From Okapia johnstoni (lineage: Eukaryota > Chordata > Mammalia > Artiodactyla > Giraffidae): a stretch of 64,000 nt of DNA. Position numbers and translations under genes: made by a program. The notes under the pieces are model-generated. The model did no database searches. It was not told the origin of the DNA and saw only the letters and a program-made list of their open reading frames with translations. Location: NCBI GenBank assembly GCA_024291935.2, contig CM044320.1, positions 55,184,001 to 55,248,000 of the forward strand. Reading direction: 5' to 3'. Shown one piece after another: positions 1-17,700 of the stretch; position 1 is the first letter of the stretch; every line of letters starts with the position of its first letter.

Positions 1-840
1 GATGAATGCTAAGAGACAGAAATGGGGGTGGGGAGGGGTAGAAGTATGGGAGAAACCACCTTTAGGATCACAGTTCCTAGGTCTATCTGCATCTAGATAA
101 CATGGGAAAACAGAGCAGAAAGGGTGGACCCACAGCCTGGGGACTTCTGCGTCAGCTTCTTACCCACTCCAGAGTCAAAACCTAGAGGATGTGCCCACAC
201 CCCCATAACTCAGCATTTCCCCAAATCCAGGCTTTTCTAGGGGCAAACTACTGAGCTCAGGCGGCTCAGGGGCTCCACCTTCCGGCCAAACCGTGACACA
301 GGACAGGCTGGTACCAAGGACGTCAGAGGCAGATGGGAGGAAACTTAGAGGCCCCTACTCCACCCCTGGCACCTCTCCCAAGGCCCCTCCCCAACCTTCA
401 GCCCCCAGGGGCCTCCGAACTGGGATCTCAGTTTATCCTGCCCTGCTTTTACCCAACTTGAATGCCTCGGGGTGGAGCTTATAAATTCAGGCTCCTCCTT
501 AGGACAAAAACCCCAGCTGGTTTGTAAACAGTCATTAGCAAAGAACCACATCCCAGCAAATGGCCTTCATGGATTTCAAAATGGTGAGATCAGAGTTCTT
601 GCAGAGCCTTCAGTCCTACCACCAGAGGGCAGATGGGTCTGGGCCTACAAAAGAACATCTAAGGGAACACCCAAGGGGCACCAAATCCGACCTTGCACTT
701 TAACAGGCACTTGTTAGGTGGCTGTTCTTGTAATCCTTGCAATCTTCATCATTTTAGTAGCCTAAAATGAAGGGAAGATTGTCTAAATTCCATTGTTTAG
801 CTCAGAAACTCAAGCCCGGCAACCCTGAAAATTACTTCTA
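1..840. other. Spacer upstream of ATP5F1B 3' end (BAZ2A side)
   Basis: No coding exon or recognisable repeat is visible here. In human, the 5' end of BAZ2A lies within about 2 kb of the ATP5F1B 3' end, so this stretch is probably BAZ2A upstream or first-exon territory. That is synteny-based inference; I could not identify an exon. It contains a CTCF-like motif, listed separately. Confidence 0.5.
619..632 (+). promoter_or_regulatory. CTCF-like core motif
   Basis: CCACCAGAGGGCAG fits the core CTCF consensus CCASYAGRKGGCRS at every position. It lies in non-repeat DNA between the presumed BAZ2A promoter and the ATP5F1B 3' end. The match is direct; occupancy is inference. Confidence 0.45.
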
Positions 841-955
841 AAAAAATTTATTTTGGCCACACCACAGGGCATGTGGATCTTAGTTCCCTAACCTGGGATC
901 GAACTTGCACCCCCTGCAGTGGAAGCAGTCAACCGCTGGACCACCAGGGAAGTCT
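841..955 (-). repeat. CHR-like tRNA-derived SINE
   Basis: Read on the minus strand it begins GACTTCCCTGGTGGTCCAG, the tRNA-Glu-type head of cetruminant CHR SINEs. It has an internal B-box-like GTTCGATCCC and ends in an A-rich tail. Confidence 0.85.
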
Positions 956-1587
956 CTGAAAATTACTCTTTTCCTCTAACTTTCTTTCCCCAATTTTCTT
1001 AAGGGATTTTAGCAAACCTCAGAATAGGCCTTAAGGTACTTTATATTCTGCATTGCCTCAAGGAATCAGACATACAAGTCTTGCCCAAAATATGTCAGGA
1101 GGTAGTTGTCAGGGACACCTTTTGAAAAAAATGAAGGTGGTAATAGAAGAGAGCCCCTTAACTCAGTTTTAATCCCTCAGAACATGCATCATTTCCAAAA
1201 AATTTAATTCACAGATTAACCTATGCCTTCTCTTAGAATAGCAGTTATTTCTAAACCCATTGTCCCCAAAATGCTCTTCTAAAAATCCTTTTGCTTTTTA
1301 AAAATGTAGGACTGCACTACATATACTTAAGAGGCAAAACTCAATTTGCTTTGAACAATGACATAAAAGGGCCAAAAATGAGGCCCTAACAGGATCCCAT
1401 CATCCCCAGGAAACCCCTTCACAAGACAAAGCTATTCAACAATCCAAGACAATGGCTTTTCTTTTTGGATGACCCCATTTCAAACATATATGTATGGCCT
1501 ACTTTGTGCTATTTCTTGTGGCTATTCTAAAATACTATTAAAAACTTCAGTACTGGCTGTGTTGTCAGGACCAAGAAAAACAGACAG
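956..1587. other. Intergenic DNA next to the ATP5F1B 3' end
   Basis: AT-rich sequence with no coding exon or clear repeat. It lies just beyond the predicted ATP5F1B cleavage site. Confidence 0.5.
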
Positions 1588-1605
1588 ATGTTGAGGGATG
1601 TACAT

Positions 1606-1611
1606 TTTATT
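1606..1611 (-). terminator. ATP5F1B: Polyadenylation signal of ATP5F1B
   Basis: Minus-strand AATAAA lies about 150 nt beyond the ATP5F1B stop codon. Cleavage is expected roughly 10-25 nt further on, near 1585-1595, which gives a short 3' UTR as is usual for this gene. Confidence 0.8.
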
Positions 1612-1757
1612 GGACACCTTAAATATTCTTCAGACAGAACACAATGTCTTCAATCAAGGCTCTCACGCGGCCTACAGAGAAAACTGCGATTTCTGGATTA
1701 GGGGCAAGGAGAGGGACACCATGGAGGATGAGTGCTTAATGTGCCAAAAGGACCCCC

Positions 1758-6997
<5,240 letters not shown>

Positions 6998-7029
6998 GGC
7001 GGAGCCCGGGTGGAGACTGAACGCTGCAG

Positions 7030-7255
7030 TGGTCTGGCCTCCAACTGCCAGCAGTTGGAGGCGAGACCTACTCTGCAGTAGGCACGGCCATTGGGTGATT
7101 TTTATGCTTATCACTCTGGGCGCTGCTCCTATAGGCCAATAGTCTCTCATCTTCTCAACCATTGGCCACAGTTCGTGCTAATCTGAATTCCTTTTTTTTA
7201 TTGGACAGTGACTGGCTCAGTGCAACCCTCAGAGCTTTGAAACATAATTGGACAA
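7030..7255 (-). promoter_or_regulatory. ATP5F1B: ATP5F1B promoter with clustered CCAAT boxes
   Basis: Five CCAAT/ATTGG motifs lie within 165 bp upstream of exon 1. Four read CCAAT on the minus strand (7090-7094, 7161-7165, 7200-7204, 7247-7251) and one on the plus strand (7136-7140). No TATA box is evident near the likely start at about 7030-7060. CCAAT clusters bind NF-Y in many nuclear OXPHOS genes; binding here is inferred. The start site was not determined. Confidence 0.65.
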
Positions 7256-8325
7256 CAGGAATGTCAGTCGGAGAGAGCACTTGGAGGAACTGCGTTTGGG
7301 AAAGGGGCCGAGTTCCTGTGCGGAAGCACGTGGGCTGTCTTTGCCTGTCCTTGGGCTCTCTCCTCAGTTAGGACCTTGAGCTAGGTAACAGTCTCAGGGG
7401 CGGTTTTAAGGAAGTGGTTGCCTCATGAGGCACCATTGACTGACCTTGGCTTGTTAGGAGTTTTCTCTAGAGTCAAACGGTTTTTCTTCCGCAGTAGGGA
7501 AATTGGAAGTTTTCAGACAATTCAGCAGGTCAGGAATCTGGACAGAATTAAAGCTACAATGAAAGACATTCATGTAAACCAGTCTTTTAAAAACTATGCT
7601 AAAAAAAAAACAAAACTATGCTAGGCATTGAGGAGGCAAAGATAAATAAGACTTAGAGAAAAACAGATGAGCAAAAAATGCAATAAAGTGTGATAGGTCT
7701 TGGTTAGTACAGGGTAAAACAGATGGAGGAAGAGATAAATTTAGGTCATCTAGAAATGTGAAATGTAGGTGGAATTGCCTTTAAAGTGGAAGAGGCTGAC
7801 AGACCTGTTGGGAAACATCTGTAGAATTCCTAGGGTAAAGTAGGAAGGAAGACTATTCCATTATATATTTGTATTACGCAGCATGTTTCTTTTGTGGTAC
7901 TGCAGGTGAGGAAGGTTTCAGGTGAGGAAAAAAGAGGCGAGTAAAGAGATGGACATAGAAGAACCAGTTCAGGGCCTTGGATGGGAGTGGAGGCAGGGCA
8001 GAGGTAAGTGTGTGGTCCTTGAACACAAAAAATCATAAAATAAACAGGACATCCTTTAATGTAGTATTGATTTTATTTAAGGTATTTGGGAACAGGGTGG
8101 AGGAAACCCTTAATCTATTAGAACAAACATGGCTAATGACAAACATGGCTGCTGGTCAGTATGAAGCTACTTCCCCAGACTTTCTCCAACCAGCACACAT
8201 TAGTTCTCATTTTTCTGCGTGATAGTGAAAGTTTTCTATGGTTTGGTATCAAGAACTATCAAAGAACTTAAAAGGAGAAAGCAGGAACAGAAGAGAATTA
8301 GAGAAAGTTTAATTTGAAGTGTCTG
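7256..8325. other. Intergenic DNA upstream of ATP5F1B
   Basis: No coding exon or repeat that I recognise. It is moderately AT-rich and partly low complexity. Confidence 0.5.
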
Positions 8326-8595
8326 TGCTTTCCCAGGTGGTGCTCGTGCTAAAAAACCTGCCTGCCAGTGCAGCAGACTCAAGAGACCTGGGTTCCATGC
8401 CTGGGTCGGGAAGATTCCTTGAAGAACGGCATGGCAACCCACTCCAGTATTCTTTTTTTTTTAATTAGTTTATTTTCTATTTTTTAACTTTACAATATTG
8501 TCACTCCAGTATTCTTGCTTGGAGAATCCCATGGAAAGAGGAACCTGATGGATTACAGTCCATAGCATCCCAAAAGTTCACGTCTAAAGCAATTT
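8326..8595 (+). repeat. Bov-tA SINE interrupted by a 47-nt L1 tail
   Basis: A tRNA-Glu-type head (CTTTCCCAGGTGG) is followed by a Bov-A monomer (CCACTCCAGTATTCTT ... AATCCCATGGA). The monomer is interrupted at 8455-8501 by an A/T-rich insert flanked by perfect 15-nt direct repeats. Confidence 0.85.
8455..8501 (-). mobile_element. 47-nt, extremely truncated L1-type insertion
   Basis: Read on the minus strand the insert starts with AATATTGTAAAGTT and ends in an A run, like the last bases of an L1 3' end. Direct repeats CACTCCAGTATTCTT flank it at 8440-8454 and 8502-8516. The duplication is seen directly; assignment to L1 machinery is inferred from the A tail and duplication length. Confidence 0.65.
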
Positions 8596-9654
8596 AGCAT
8601 GCACACAGGTAATCTTGCCTAGGAAGAGGGAAACAACCCAAGAAAACAGCAATGTGTATGGAGCAGGTAGAAAAAAATAAACCATCTTAGGAAAGAGCAG
8701 AGGAATAAGAAGACCAAAGAACATACACTTATGTAAGAATCAGAATATTAAGGAGAAAGTGGTCAATAGTATCAATGATATAACTATGCTATAAAATAAG
8801 GGCTCAAAATAACTAGTTGGGTTTGGCAAGTAGGAAGTCATTGTGCAGTGATACAGGGTCAAAGAATTCAATGGGCTGCATGCAGGATATACATTTTTGT
8901 TTTGCAACTTGTGCTCTTCTGATTACACAGGGCAGCCTCCCACTTAATAGGAACCTATACATTTCACTTGCTTTTCTCAACTATTAGAGTTGAAGTTTCT
9001 GTAGAAAGGATGAGATACTTAAGAGTATTGCCCCTGGAACCAGACTGGGTTTAAAATCTTTTTACACTTACTAGACATCATTGAGCAAGTTTAAAACCTC
9101 TGTATATCATCTTCCTCATTATACCAGATGAGGATAATCGCATAGAGTTGTCTCAAAAATCAAGTAGATTAAAATGTGAAAGAGCATTTAGAAAAATGTC
9201 TGGCACATAATCAGCACCATATTTGTGTTGACTAGTATTTTTACTATTGACTTAGTGTTAAGATCCTTTGGTTCTGTATCATCACTTTTGGTTGTGGCCA
9301 AAATTTTTATTAACCATCAAACATTTAAACTGACACTTCACTTAATCCAGGTGTCCAAGGAAAGATTTCAACATAAAATTCCAGGTAACTGAGGCTCATC
9401 ACTTTTTGAAATGTTTTTACACATTTAGGATATTATCAGGAAACTTTATTCTTTGGGCAGTTGGGTTCAACAAATCTTTGTATCACAATGCAACCCTAAA
9501 TGCTTTTAATGTTACTGAGGTGGATATATAAAGCTATATCTCCACTATGCTCGTTTGTAAATTTTTAATTTTTCAAACTCCTTTGCTGTCCGTTTGTCCC
9601 AGCAACCTCCAGTCCTCTTCTGAAATTAGATAACCTGCTAAATTTGCAAGTAAT
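8596..9654. other. Intergenic DNA without clear features
   Basis: AT-rich sequence. No exon, RNA gene or repeat family was recognised with confidence. Confidence 0.45.
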
Positions 9655-9753
9655 ACTGTCTAAAATCTGCCTGCAATGCAGGAGACCCCAGTTTGATTCC
9701 TGTGTGGAGAAGTTCCCTTGGAGAACGGATATGCTACCCACTCCAGTATTCTT
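9655..9753 (+). repeat. Partial Bov-tA SINE
   Basis: The head and first Bov-A portion end at CTCCAGTATTCTT, immediately followed by a second, complete Bov-tA in the same orientation. Confidence 0.8.
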
Positions 9754-9957
9754 CGGCTTCCCTGGTGGCTCAAACAGTAAAGAATCTGCCTGCAACATGG
9801 GAGACCTGGGTTCAATCCCTGGGTTGGGAAGATCCCCTGGAGGAGGGCATGACAGCCCACTCCAGTATTCTTGCCTGGAGAATCCCCATGGACAAAAGAG
9901 CCTGGCAGGCTACATACTGCCCATGGGGTCACAAGGAGTCAGATACAACTAAATACA
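9754..9957 (+). repeat. Bov-tA SINE
   Basis: Complete element from GGCTTCCCTGGTGGCTCA to the AGTCAGATACAACTA end. It abuts the partial copy in a head-to-tail arrangement. Confidence 0.9.
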
Positions 9958-10171
9958 GCACATTTTAGAGTTTTGACATATTTTGGTCTTGCTTATTTCT
10001 TGATTTCCAGATAGCCCAGGTAGCATTTCATGTAAAATACAAGCTACTTTCCATGGGATAATAGAGACCACAAAGACTGAACCTCAAGTTAATTTCAAAT
10101 TAACTAACCTCTCAATTTATGACTGGAAACCTTATGAATTTCATCTTAAGGTGAAAATTGTGTTTACCATG

Positions 10172-10284
10172 ATCTTTTTTCTTTTGGCCGAGCAGTAGCT
10201 TTTGGAATCTTAGTTCCATAACTAGGGATTGAACCCACAGCAGTGAAAGGATAGTCCCAACCACCTTACTGCCAGGGAATTCCT
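10172..10284 (-). repeat. CHR-like SINE
   Basis: On the minus strand GGAATTCCCTGGCAGTAAGG ... GGTTCAATCCCTAG, a diverged tRNA-derived SINE. Confidence 0.75.
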
Positions 10285-10950
10285 TACAAACTCATTTTAA
10301 CTGCCATTCATAATGGTCAAGTCCCACATTCTTTCAGTACTTTGTCTCTACCATATTTTTTGACAATCACGTTAGGTGATTTCAAAAATAATCCAATCAA
10401 TCCCTGGCTTCAGAGTTTTTTAATCTCTTCAATTCCAATTAGTTTTGAACTGACATCCCACTTAAGTATCCTACTCAAGTTGTACCTCAAAAATCTAATA
10501 TTCTCTTGTCAGACCACTTTTTTTATGCAAGTAATACATGAACAAATTGTAAGCACACAGGATCAGGATAAATCCTTTCATCACTACCCAAATCTCATTC
10601 CCAGAAATAACCATTAAAAAATATTTTGCATCTATGCATTCACTTTCATTCCATCCCATGTCCATAAAACATACATTTTTTAAAAACTTCAGTGGAAGCA
10701 CACTACAGAAAACATAAGGTTTCTGATCTTTTGTTTTTGAGAGCTTTGTGTCAGTTTACATTTTTGATTGTAGCTACACCTTATGCCACAGAAATGTGTA
10801 ATAACTTACTCCATTAATGGTTATTTGGATTGTTTTAAATGGCTATTACATGCAGTATTGAAGGAAAAAAGGAAATCTTATCAACATGAATACACCATCT
10901 ATTGCTTCTTTAAAATTACTAGAAATAAAATGTAGGTTTAAAGTTTGTTC

Positions 10951-11083
10951 ATTAAAAAAATTTTATTTTCGGCTGTGCCACAGGGCTTGTTGGATGGGGG
11001 AATCTTAGTTCAACCAGGGAGTGAACCCAGGTGCCTGGTAGTGAGAACACAGGATCCTAACCACTGGACCAGCAGGGATTACC
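10951..11083 (-). repeat. CHR-like SINE
   Basis: Minus-strand element with GGTCCAGTGGTTAGGATCC and an A-rich end at the low coordinates. Confidence 0.8.
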
Positions 11084-11439
11084 TATGTTTTTTTATCTCT
11101 CTTCTTTGTACCTTCTAGATTTTTGTATCATTGTTGGAAGAATTTCCCCCTATCGTTAGTAAGAATTTGAATTTTTTGCAGTGAGTGGGCTAGGAACCAC
11201 CAGCACCAGAATCATCTAAATCTACATTATATACTATGGTAATCACTAGCTATATGGGATTAAATGTTAAAATTAATTTTTTGGTCACACTAGCCGCATT
11301 CCCGATTTCCAGTTGTTCTATGCAGCTGGCACTCACTGTATCAGACAACGGAGAGACACAGAACAATTTCATCAGTCACACTGGATGGGGTTGCCATCCC
11401 AGGACCAACTGATTCCGAATCTGCATTTTAGACCTAAAG

Positions 11440-11830
11440 GAAGTTGTCAAACTTCAGCATACATCAAAATCAGCTAGAGGGCCTAAGACCCTACAGTTTA
11501 GTTTCTGATTTGGAAGATTTGGGGGCCCAGGATTTATCTAACAAGTTCCTAGGTGAGACTGATGCTGGTGGCCAGGACACTTAAAAAAAAAAAAAAACAC
11601 AAAAAAACTATTTCGGGTGCACCTTGCGGCATGTGGCAGCTTAGTTCCTTGACTAGGGATCAACCCACTGCCCCGTGTATCGAGAGCATGGAGTTTTAGC
11701 CACTGGACCACGAACGAAGTCGTGGGATCACATGTGTCAACTATCAGTTAAATTGCAAATTCCTGGGCCCCACATGCACCTACTATCCTAAGGCATATCT
11801 TCCGGTTGGTACTTCTGAATCCATATAGAC
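11440..11830. repeat. MER5-like hAT fossil split by a SINE
   Basis: Sequence around GGGGCCCAGGATTTATCTAACAAG and GAGACTGATGCTGGTGG resembles the non-autonomous hAT element MER5A. A CHR-like SINE at 11583-11724 interrupts it, and similar text (AATTCCTGGGCCCCAC) resumes afterwards. The family name is from memory. Confidence 0.5.
11583..11724 (-). repeat. CHR-like SINE
   Basis: Minus-strand SINE with GGTCCAGTGGCTAAAACTCC and a long A tail at the low-coordinate end, inserted in the MER5-like region. Confidence 0.75.
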
Positions 11831-13810
11831 CCAAGGTGGTTCTATAGCTACAAGGCTACAGGTACAGGACAGGAACTAGAGCTTCCAGATGAAACTTGTG
11901 AGAATACAAAAAAACAATGGCTGAGGGAGGGAGGCATACTCAGGCTGTTAATTGTACTGGAAACAGCTTTACAGCAATCCCTCCTAAACCTGTGATCATG
12001 AGATACAGGCATGGGTTGCTAAGGAGAGAAAGTAGTCAAGGTCACTGGACTTGAGGCAAAGAAATTTGAGCTAGAGATCTGGATAGGTTCTTCACATAAA
12101 CAATGAAGTTATCCAGGCTGACACTGAAAGCTGTTAAGCAATTGACATTGTTTTCACTTTAGCAGGTGCTGTCCTCAGGGTGGGATATTTAGTGGTGACA
12201 TACATCCTTCACTGTTCCTGAAGCGATTACCAACTATCAAGTATGGAAGCCTATCAGAATAAAATAATTTGGGAGTTAAGAGTAGGCCTTACACAAACCT
12301 GCCTACCCTCTCCTCCCCAGCCTTTATGTTCTCAAGGGTAGCACAATACTAGGAGAGCAAAGGGGAACAGCAGCTGATATTCACATACAGGTGTTCATTA
12401 TCACATCAAACGAACTCCTGCTAAATAGAAAAAAAACCTAAGCTGTAGCAACTAATTACTTTCCTGTCTTCCTTGAAGGTAACTTAACAGTTCAGGAAGT
12501 TGAATATAGCCATCTTTATCACGTCACAATAGCCAAACGGTAATAAAAAGAGATGCTATCTCCCTTGTTCAAACTTAAATTCACCAAATGATCCTCTCCC
12601 CAGTGACTAAGGCAAAAGTAGCCACTGTTCAGATTTGCAATGCAAGGCCAAATAGTCCGGAAGTTTTGCCCTGTCAATTCACCTTTTGGCATGATATCCT
12701 TTAACGTAAAGAGGGGTCAGATACCATTGAGAGGCCTTTGTACCTGACAGCAATGAGGATTACTGAAATCCCACTCGTATTTGAGCACAAAGCAGGTTTG
12801 AAAAAATCTTAAGAAACAGGATGAAATTAGAAATCCATCATGCTATACTTTAATGCTGTAGCCCAATGGCTGGCATTAAGCCAATAAATCATTAATGACT
12901 AATTTCCAGAACATACAAAAATAATTCTTTGAGAGAATAAAACTAGAAGGTTATTTTTTTGGAAAATTTAAAGTTTTTCTATGAAGCTAAGCAGTACATT
13001 ATCAATCATACTGATACCTCTGGCATGCTCCAGAGAAAGGAGACCAAATTTAAAATAATTTTCTAGAAGTACATGAGTCCAAACATACCTAATGTGGAAA
13101 AAACTAAGGCTTTGAAGAAAAACTGCATTCCTATAAGAGGACCAATGTAACAAGAGTTGACTGCCCAGTCTCTAAGTAGTAAGATTTTCTATTTGAACCA
13201 TTTCAAGAAAATGGCTTTGAGTATCATTTGGAACAATTATATACTTAACAAGGAAAGAAAAAAGGTTGTGTTTTTCCTTCTAAATCCCCACAATACTCTA
13301 TCCATACCTATTACTACATTTGTCATTTCCCAAGTTTTTCTTCACTGTTTGTCCTGAGGCCTAGCTTGTGATGTGTGCTGAGTATACAATTAATTACCTG
13401 AAGGATTAATCTTTGTATCCCCTGCCCCCAGCACTTTTAACACTGACTGTAACAAAGGTCCTTAGTGTCTGACATGAGAAAGCACTGAAATAGGAAGCAT
13501 TTCTATGCTATGACAAATACACAGAAGCTGGAATAAAAAGTGCCAAAATGCGAAAGCTCAAAGACTTAGAGGAGGACAACACATTTAGTTTTATTTCAAT
13601 CAAATCACACCACTTTCTTTTCCAACTGTTGCAAAGTGCATCTACAATTTTCTATTACAGATCCACTTTTAAAAGGTTTTCTGTGACATTACAGCAAGCC
13701 TTTGTTTCCCCCAAACAGAGGAATATTCCCAATTCTTCCTCAAGTGAAAATAAAAACTCCATTCCAGTAAATGGCAATACATGAAATTACAGTAAACCAG
13801 ACACTTGAAA
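11831..13810. other. Intergenic DNA between ATP5F1B and PTGES3
   Basis: About 2 kb of AT-rich sequence beyond the PTGES3 3' end. No coding exon or confident repeat was identified. Confidence 0.45.
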
Positions 13811-13814
13811 GGAT

Positions 13815-14709
13815 AGCCAAGAAGTCTTCCAACAGTTTATTAGAAAGAATGTAGACATTAAAAAAAAATCCTCACTGTCATGAACATAAATTGAGGTTTT
13901 CAGCCCAGGTACAAGATGAATCAAAAAAAAAAAAAAAAGGAATAAAAAAATCCAATAGTGTATTAACATTTTTTTCCACTCATTTGCCATACTGACAGTG
14001 CAAATACAAATTTGGTCTAAATGTACAGACTCTCAAGCAACAATGTACAGCCTTTCTTCGTCCTCCATGCTAAGAGATGTAAAAGTTTAAGGGTCAAACA
14101 ATACCAAATGTACAGGCTTCAAAACCATCTAAGTTAGGGCATTCACTAGTTTTAGCTAAGATACATATGCAACACTGACAAGTGATCACTTACATACAAT
14201 AATGTGAAGTAAATTTTTTGAAAAATAAAACTTTAGTGGAACAATCCTGAAGGATTTGCCAGAGGAACAACGTTACCAGTTTGAAGTATCAACCAATTGT
14301 TTCAGCCACTTTGAGTCCATGTTCTAAAACCTAAAATTTACGTACTTTCCCTAAGCCAGAGAGCTTCCTATCATGTCAGTATCTATGTTATGAGTAAAGG
14401 AGACTTAGGTGAGACTTTTATTTATCACAACTGCTGTGTCAATTGCCTAGGACCTCAACAGCATCATGGAAATCTGGGAAATGTTCATGCACAAGGTTAT
14501 TGCCTTAGCTGACTTAAAACTGCCCCATACAATGGTACATATCAACCCTTAGTGAAGCCTTTAAAAAAAAACAAACAGGTTGAAAAATGGGTTAAAGGAG
14601 GCAAATACAGCATCTGCCTTTAGAGCTATCAACTCAGGAATTCTCTCAATTATGAAATCTTGCAGAGAAGTTATTTTTCTTTCTCAAAATTCAGCGATGA
14701 CAACATTCC
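13815..14709 (-). other. PTGES3: PTGES3 3' untranslated region
   Basis: Lies between the TAA stop and the predicted cleavage site. AT-rich and without SINE insertions, consistent with retained mRNA sequence. The end is inferred from the AATAAA signal. Confidence 0.6.
13836..13841 (-). terminator. PTGES3: Likely distal polyadenylation signal of PTGES3
   Basis: Minus-strand AATAAA about 870 nt beyond the stop gives a 3' UTR of roughly 0.9 kb, near the length known for PTGES3. Another minus-strand AATAAA at about 14415-14421 could serve a shorter form. Confidence 0.6.
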
Positions 14710-17700
14710 TTACTCCAGATCTGGCATTTCTGAAAAGATTTTTGAAAGATTAGTATAAGTTACAAGAGGATAATAACCCAACAACTTTGAATCATTCAAA
14801 TTTTTGCTTTAGCTATTTGTTAGAGGCCATAAAGAAATAATCACATATCTTCCATAATCACGGATCTTCGAAGAATTTTAAACAAGTAACTTCTCTATTT
14901 TGAGAGTTTGGTCTTTGATGTGAAATATCTCTGTGTAGATTTATTCTTACAAAGATACTTACTTTCATCATCACTGTCTTGTGAATCCTGCAGAAAGAGA
15001 AATAAAAAATTTCAACCAAATTGAGCAAATATTCCTCCGCCAACTGAACACGTTTGCTTTAAAAAGTTGAAGCACTATACTTTTGACCAAAGTAGCAGAG
15101 ACATGTGGTTATATTAATCTCATGAACGTTATCAATGGACTTAAAAACAGGTTTATTTAAGATGAACAGTACATACAGCTAGGATATATCTTCCTATAAG
15201 ATGTGTGCATTCCCATCCTTTGAATTCCTTCTTACTAATCAAAATGAATTTTTCTATAAAATGGTTTCTTTTCTCTTTGCATTTAATGCAAGAGAAAAAT
15301 GGCTCAATATGAAGACCACCGGAATGACAGAAGACAATGAACTCTAATCCTAACTGTTGAACTATTTAAATATTTTCCAAACTAGATCGAAAAACTTTCT
15401 TAAAGATGTTAACAGGATGCCAGGTGGGAAAATGTTGAGAAAAGTGGACCAGTATGTGAATCCTTACAGATTCACAACATCCATCTGTTTACTATGTCTC
15501 TCTGACCATCTTGCTATTACAACCTGTTTAACTGTCAAAATATTCCCTAAACTGTTAATTGAACAAGGTATATGTCTCTGTACAATAATTATTCTGAACT
15601 ATAAATCTGGTCCCTTTAAGAATGATCCATGGGACACCTGTTTCCTAATAGGTATCCATCCCTCTAAAATGAACACTTCTAAAGACTTGGTTTTCCCTGT
15701 AATATTTTTTAGGAAAAAAACAACCAATGGCAAAAAAAGCAGTCTTGATTTATATAAAACAACCTGTAAATACATTGTTTCTTAATTATTTTATTAAACA
15801 TAGAAAAGAATTTATAGACTTACATCATCTGCTCCATCTACTTCTGGTAAATCTACATCCTCATCACCACCCATGTTGTTCATCATCTATTCGAAGTGTA
15901 AAAATAAGTTTTAAAAATGATGTTAAATTAAGCCCTAATTATTAGGTTGCACACTTCAGAATAAACCTTAGCTCTGCCATAGATTTCCACCATTTTAAAA
16001 CAAAATTCAATTCTAGGTTAGTTAGGTACTTTCTTTTCTGGAAAAGGTAGATTTTATGTAATCACATAAAATCCTGAAACTTTGTAGGAAGTTGAGTAAG
16101 TTCTCATTGAAGAAAAGTGAAGTTTTTAAAATTCATCCAACAAGATACATATGTATGATGCAGAAATTAAGTACCACAATCCTGAATAGCAGGTACCTCT
16201 GGTGACTAAGAATGGGATTATTTTTAGTTGTAAAGTTTTGTATGTTCAACTAAATGGCGTGTGTATTATGGTATTCTCATTGTAGTTTTAAATATTGTGA
16301 AGAATCAACGGTAACTTAAAAGTCCTTTGGGCTGATTAGTTTGTATAAAAGGCCTGAATACTGAATTCAGCTAAACACCAGTAACTAAGTTAAAAACAGA
16401 AAATAAACATACCCTCAAAAGAAAACATATAGGCTGTGTAAAATACTCTTATATACTTAAACTGGGACCAACAGAGTATAAGAATGGCAATATATTAGGT
16501 AAAGAGGTATAAATAAGTGGACTAAATAATTCATATGGAACTTCAAAAACACATGCTTACTTGAACTTCCGAGTTAGAAGGGGTCGTAAAAAGATACTGA
16601 CTCAAAAACCTTTCAGTATAAAAATCCTGAGCATCTACTCTCAAATAATATGAGTAACTAGTGAAGAGTTTTCCTACATCTGAAGACACTAAATACTGAT
16701 TAAGTTTCTTTGAGCAGGAAAAATACTCAGAAGGCTCCAAGTGCGATACTAGGTGTCAAGATGCAATGGCAATAGATGTAGAACTGAATACATTTAAGAG
16801 TTTACTTAGGAGATAAAAACAAAATACAGACAACCAAGACAGCAGTTAATGTCATACTGGATAGAGAGCATCAGAGAAAGAGAAGAGTGTTAAAAGTTGT
16901 GACACGCACACCTGGGTAAATGGTGGCACCAATTACTACAGGTAAGGATTAGCACAGTTTAGGAGAATGAGTATCATTTCTCCCTTCTCTCTTTTGAAAT
17001 CAAGGTGCCAGAGCCATGTGAGAGATGTTAAAATAAGCAACTGCATACATGAAATTGGGTACTTACTTTTTAACTCTTTGTTTTCGAAGAAGAAACAGTA
17101 AAAACTAGCTGTGTTGTACTGACCATATAGTTTATTATTTTCCCTTACACATCAACTTTAGAACTTGACACTAATTTTTAAAAACTCATAAAATGACCAC
17201 TGTTAAAATCTCTCTTGATTTTCTGCAAAACAGTCTTGAAAGTGAAGTAATGCAGGTTCTTAAATAGGCCTTTAAAACCAAATTAAATTGACTAGAAAGA
17301 AGTATCCTGAGAGGGAGGTGGAAGAATGCATTTAAAAGAACTTACCTCAGAGAAACGATCAAAATTAGACATGTCTTCATCGGAATCATCTTCCCAGTCT
17401 TTCCAATTATTAAAGTCCACACTAAGCCAATTAAGCTATAGATTAATACAAATATCACCCTCTGATTAGATTATTGAATTGTGGGGTTCATACTCACTAG
17501 CAAGGCATGGAATCAGCACAAAAAAGGAATAGACTAGAAAAATCAGTCAAGTCAAATGCAATATATATTAGTAAATATAGTTTCATGAAGTCCCAGTTGT
17601 CAGAAACTTTTAAAAAAAAATTCACTAATAGAAACTATTCAAATTCAGAAAATCAACTTTTTTTTTTAACTTATTATTTTTTAAATGCCACCATGATACA

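Noticed and set aside
1..840. BAZ2A 5' exons
   Set aside because: Expected nearby by synteny, but no exon, splice site or coding match could be supported from the sequence.
9754..9850. tRNA-Glu genes in SINE heads
   Set aside because: The A/B-box-like tRNA-related heads belong to Bov-tA and CHR-like SINEs. They lack an intact tRNA cloverleaf and continue into SINE bodies.
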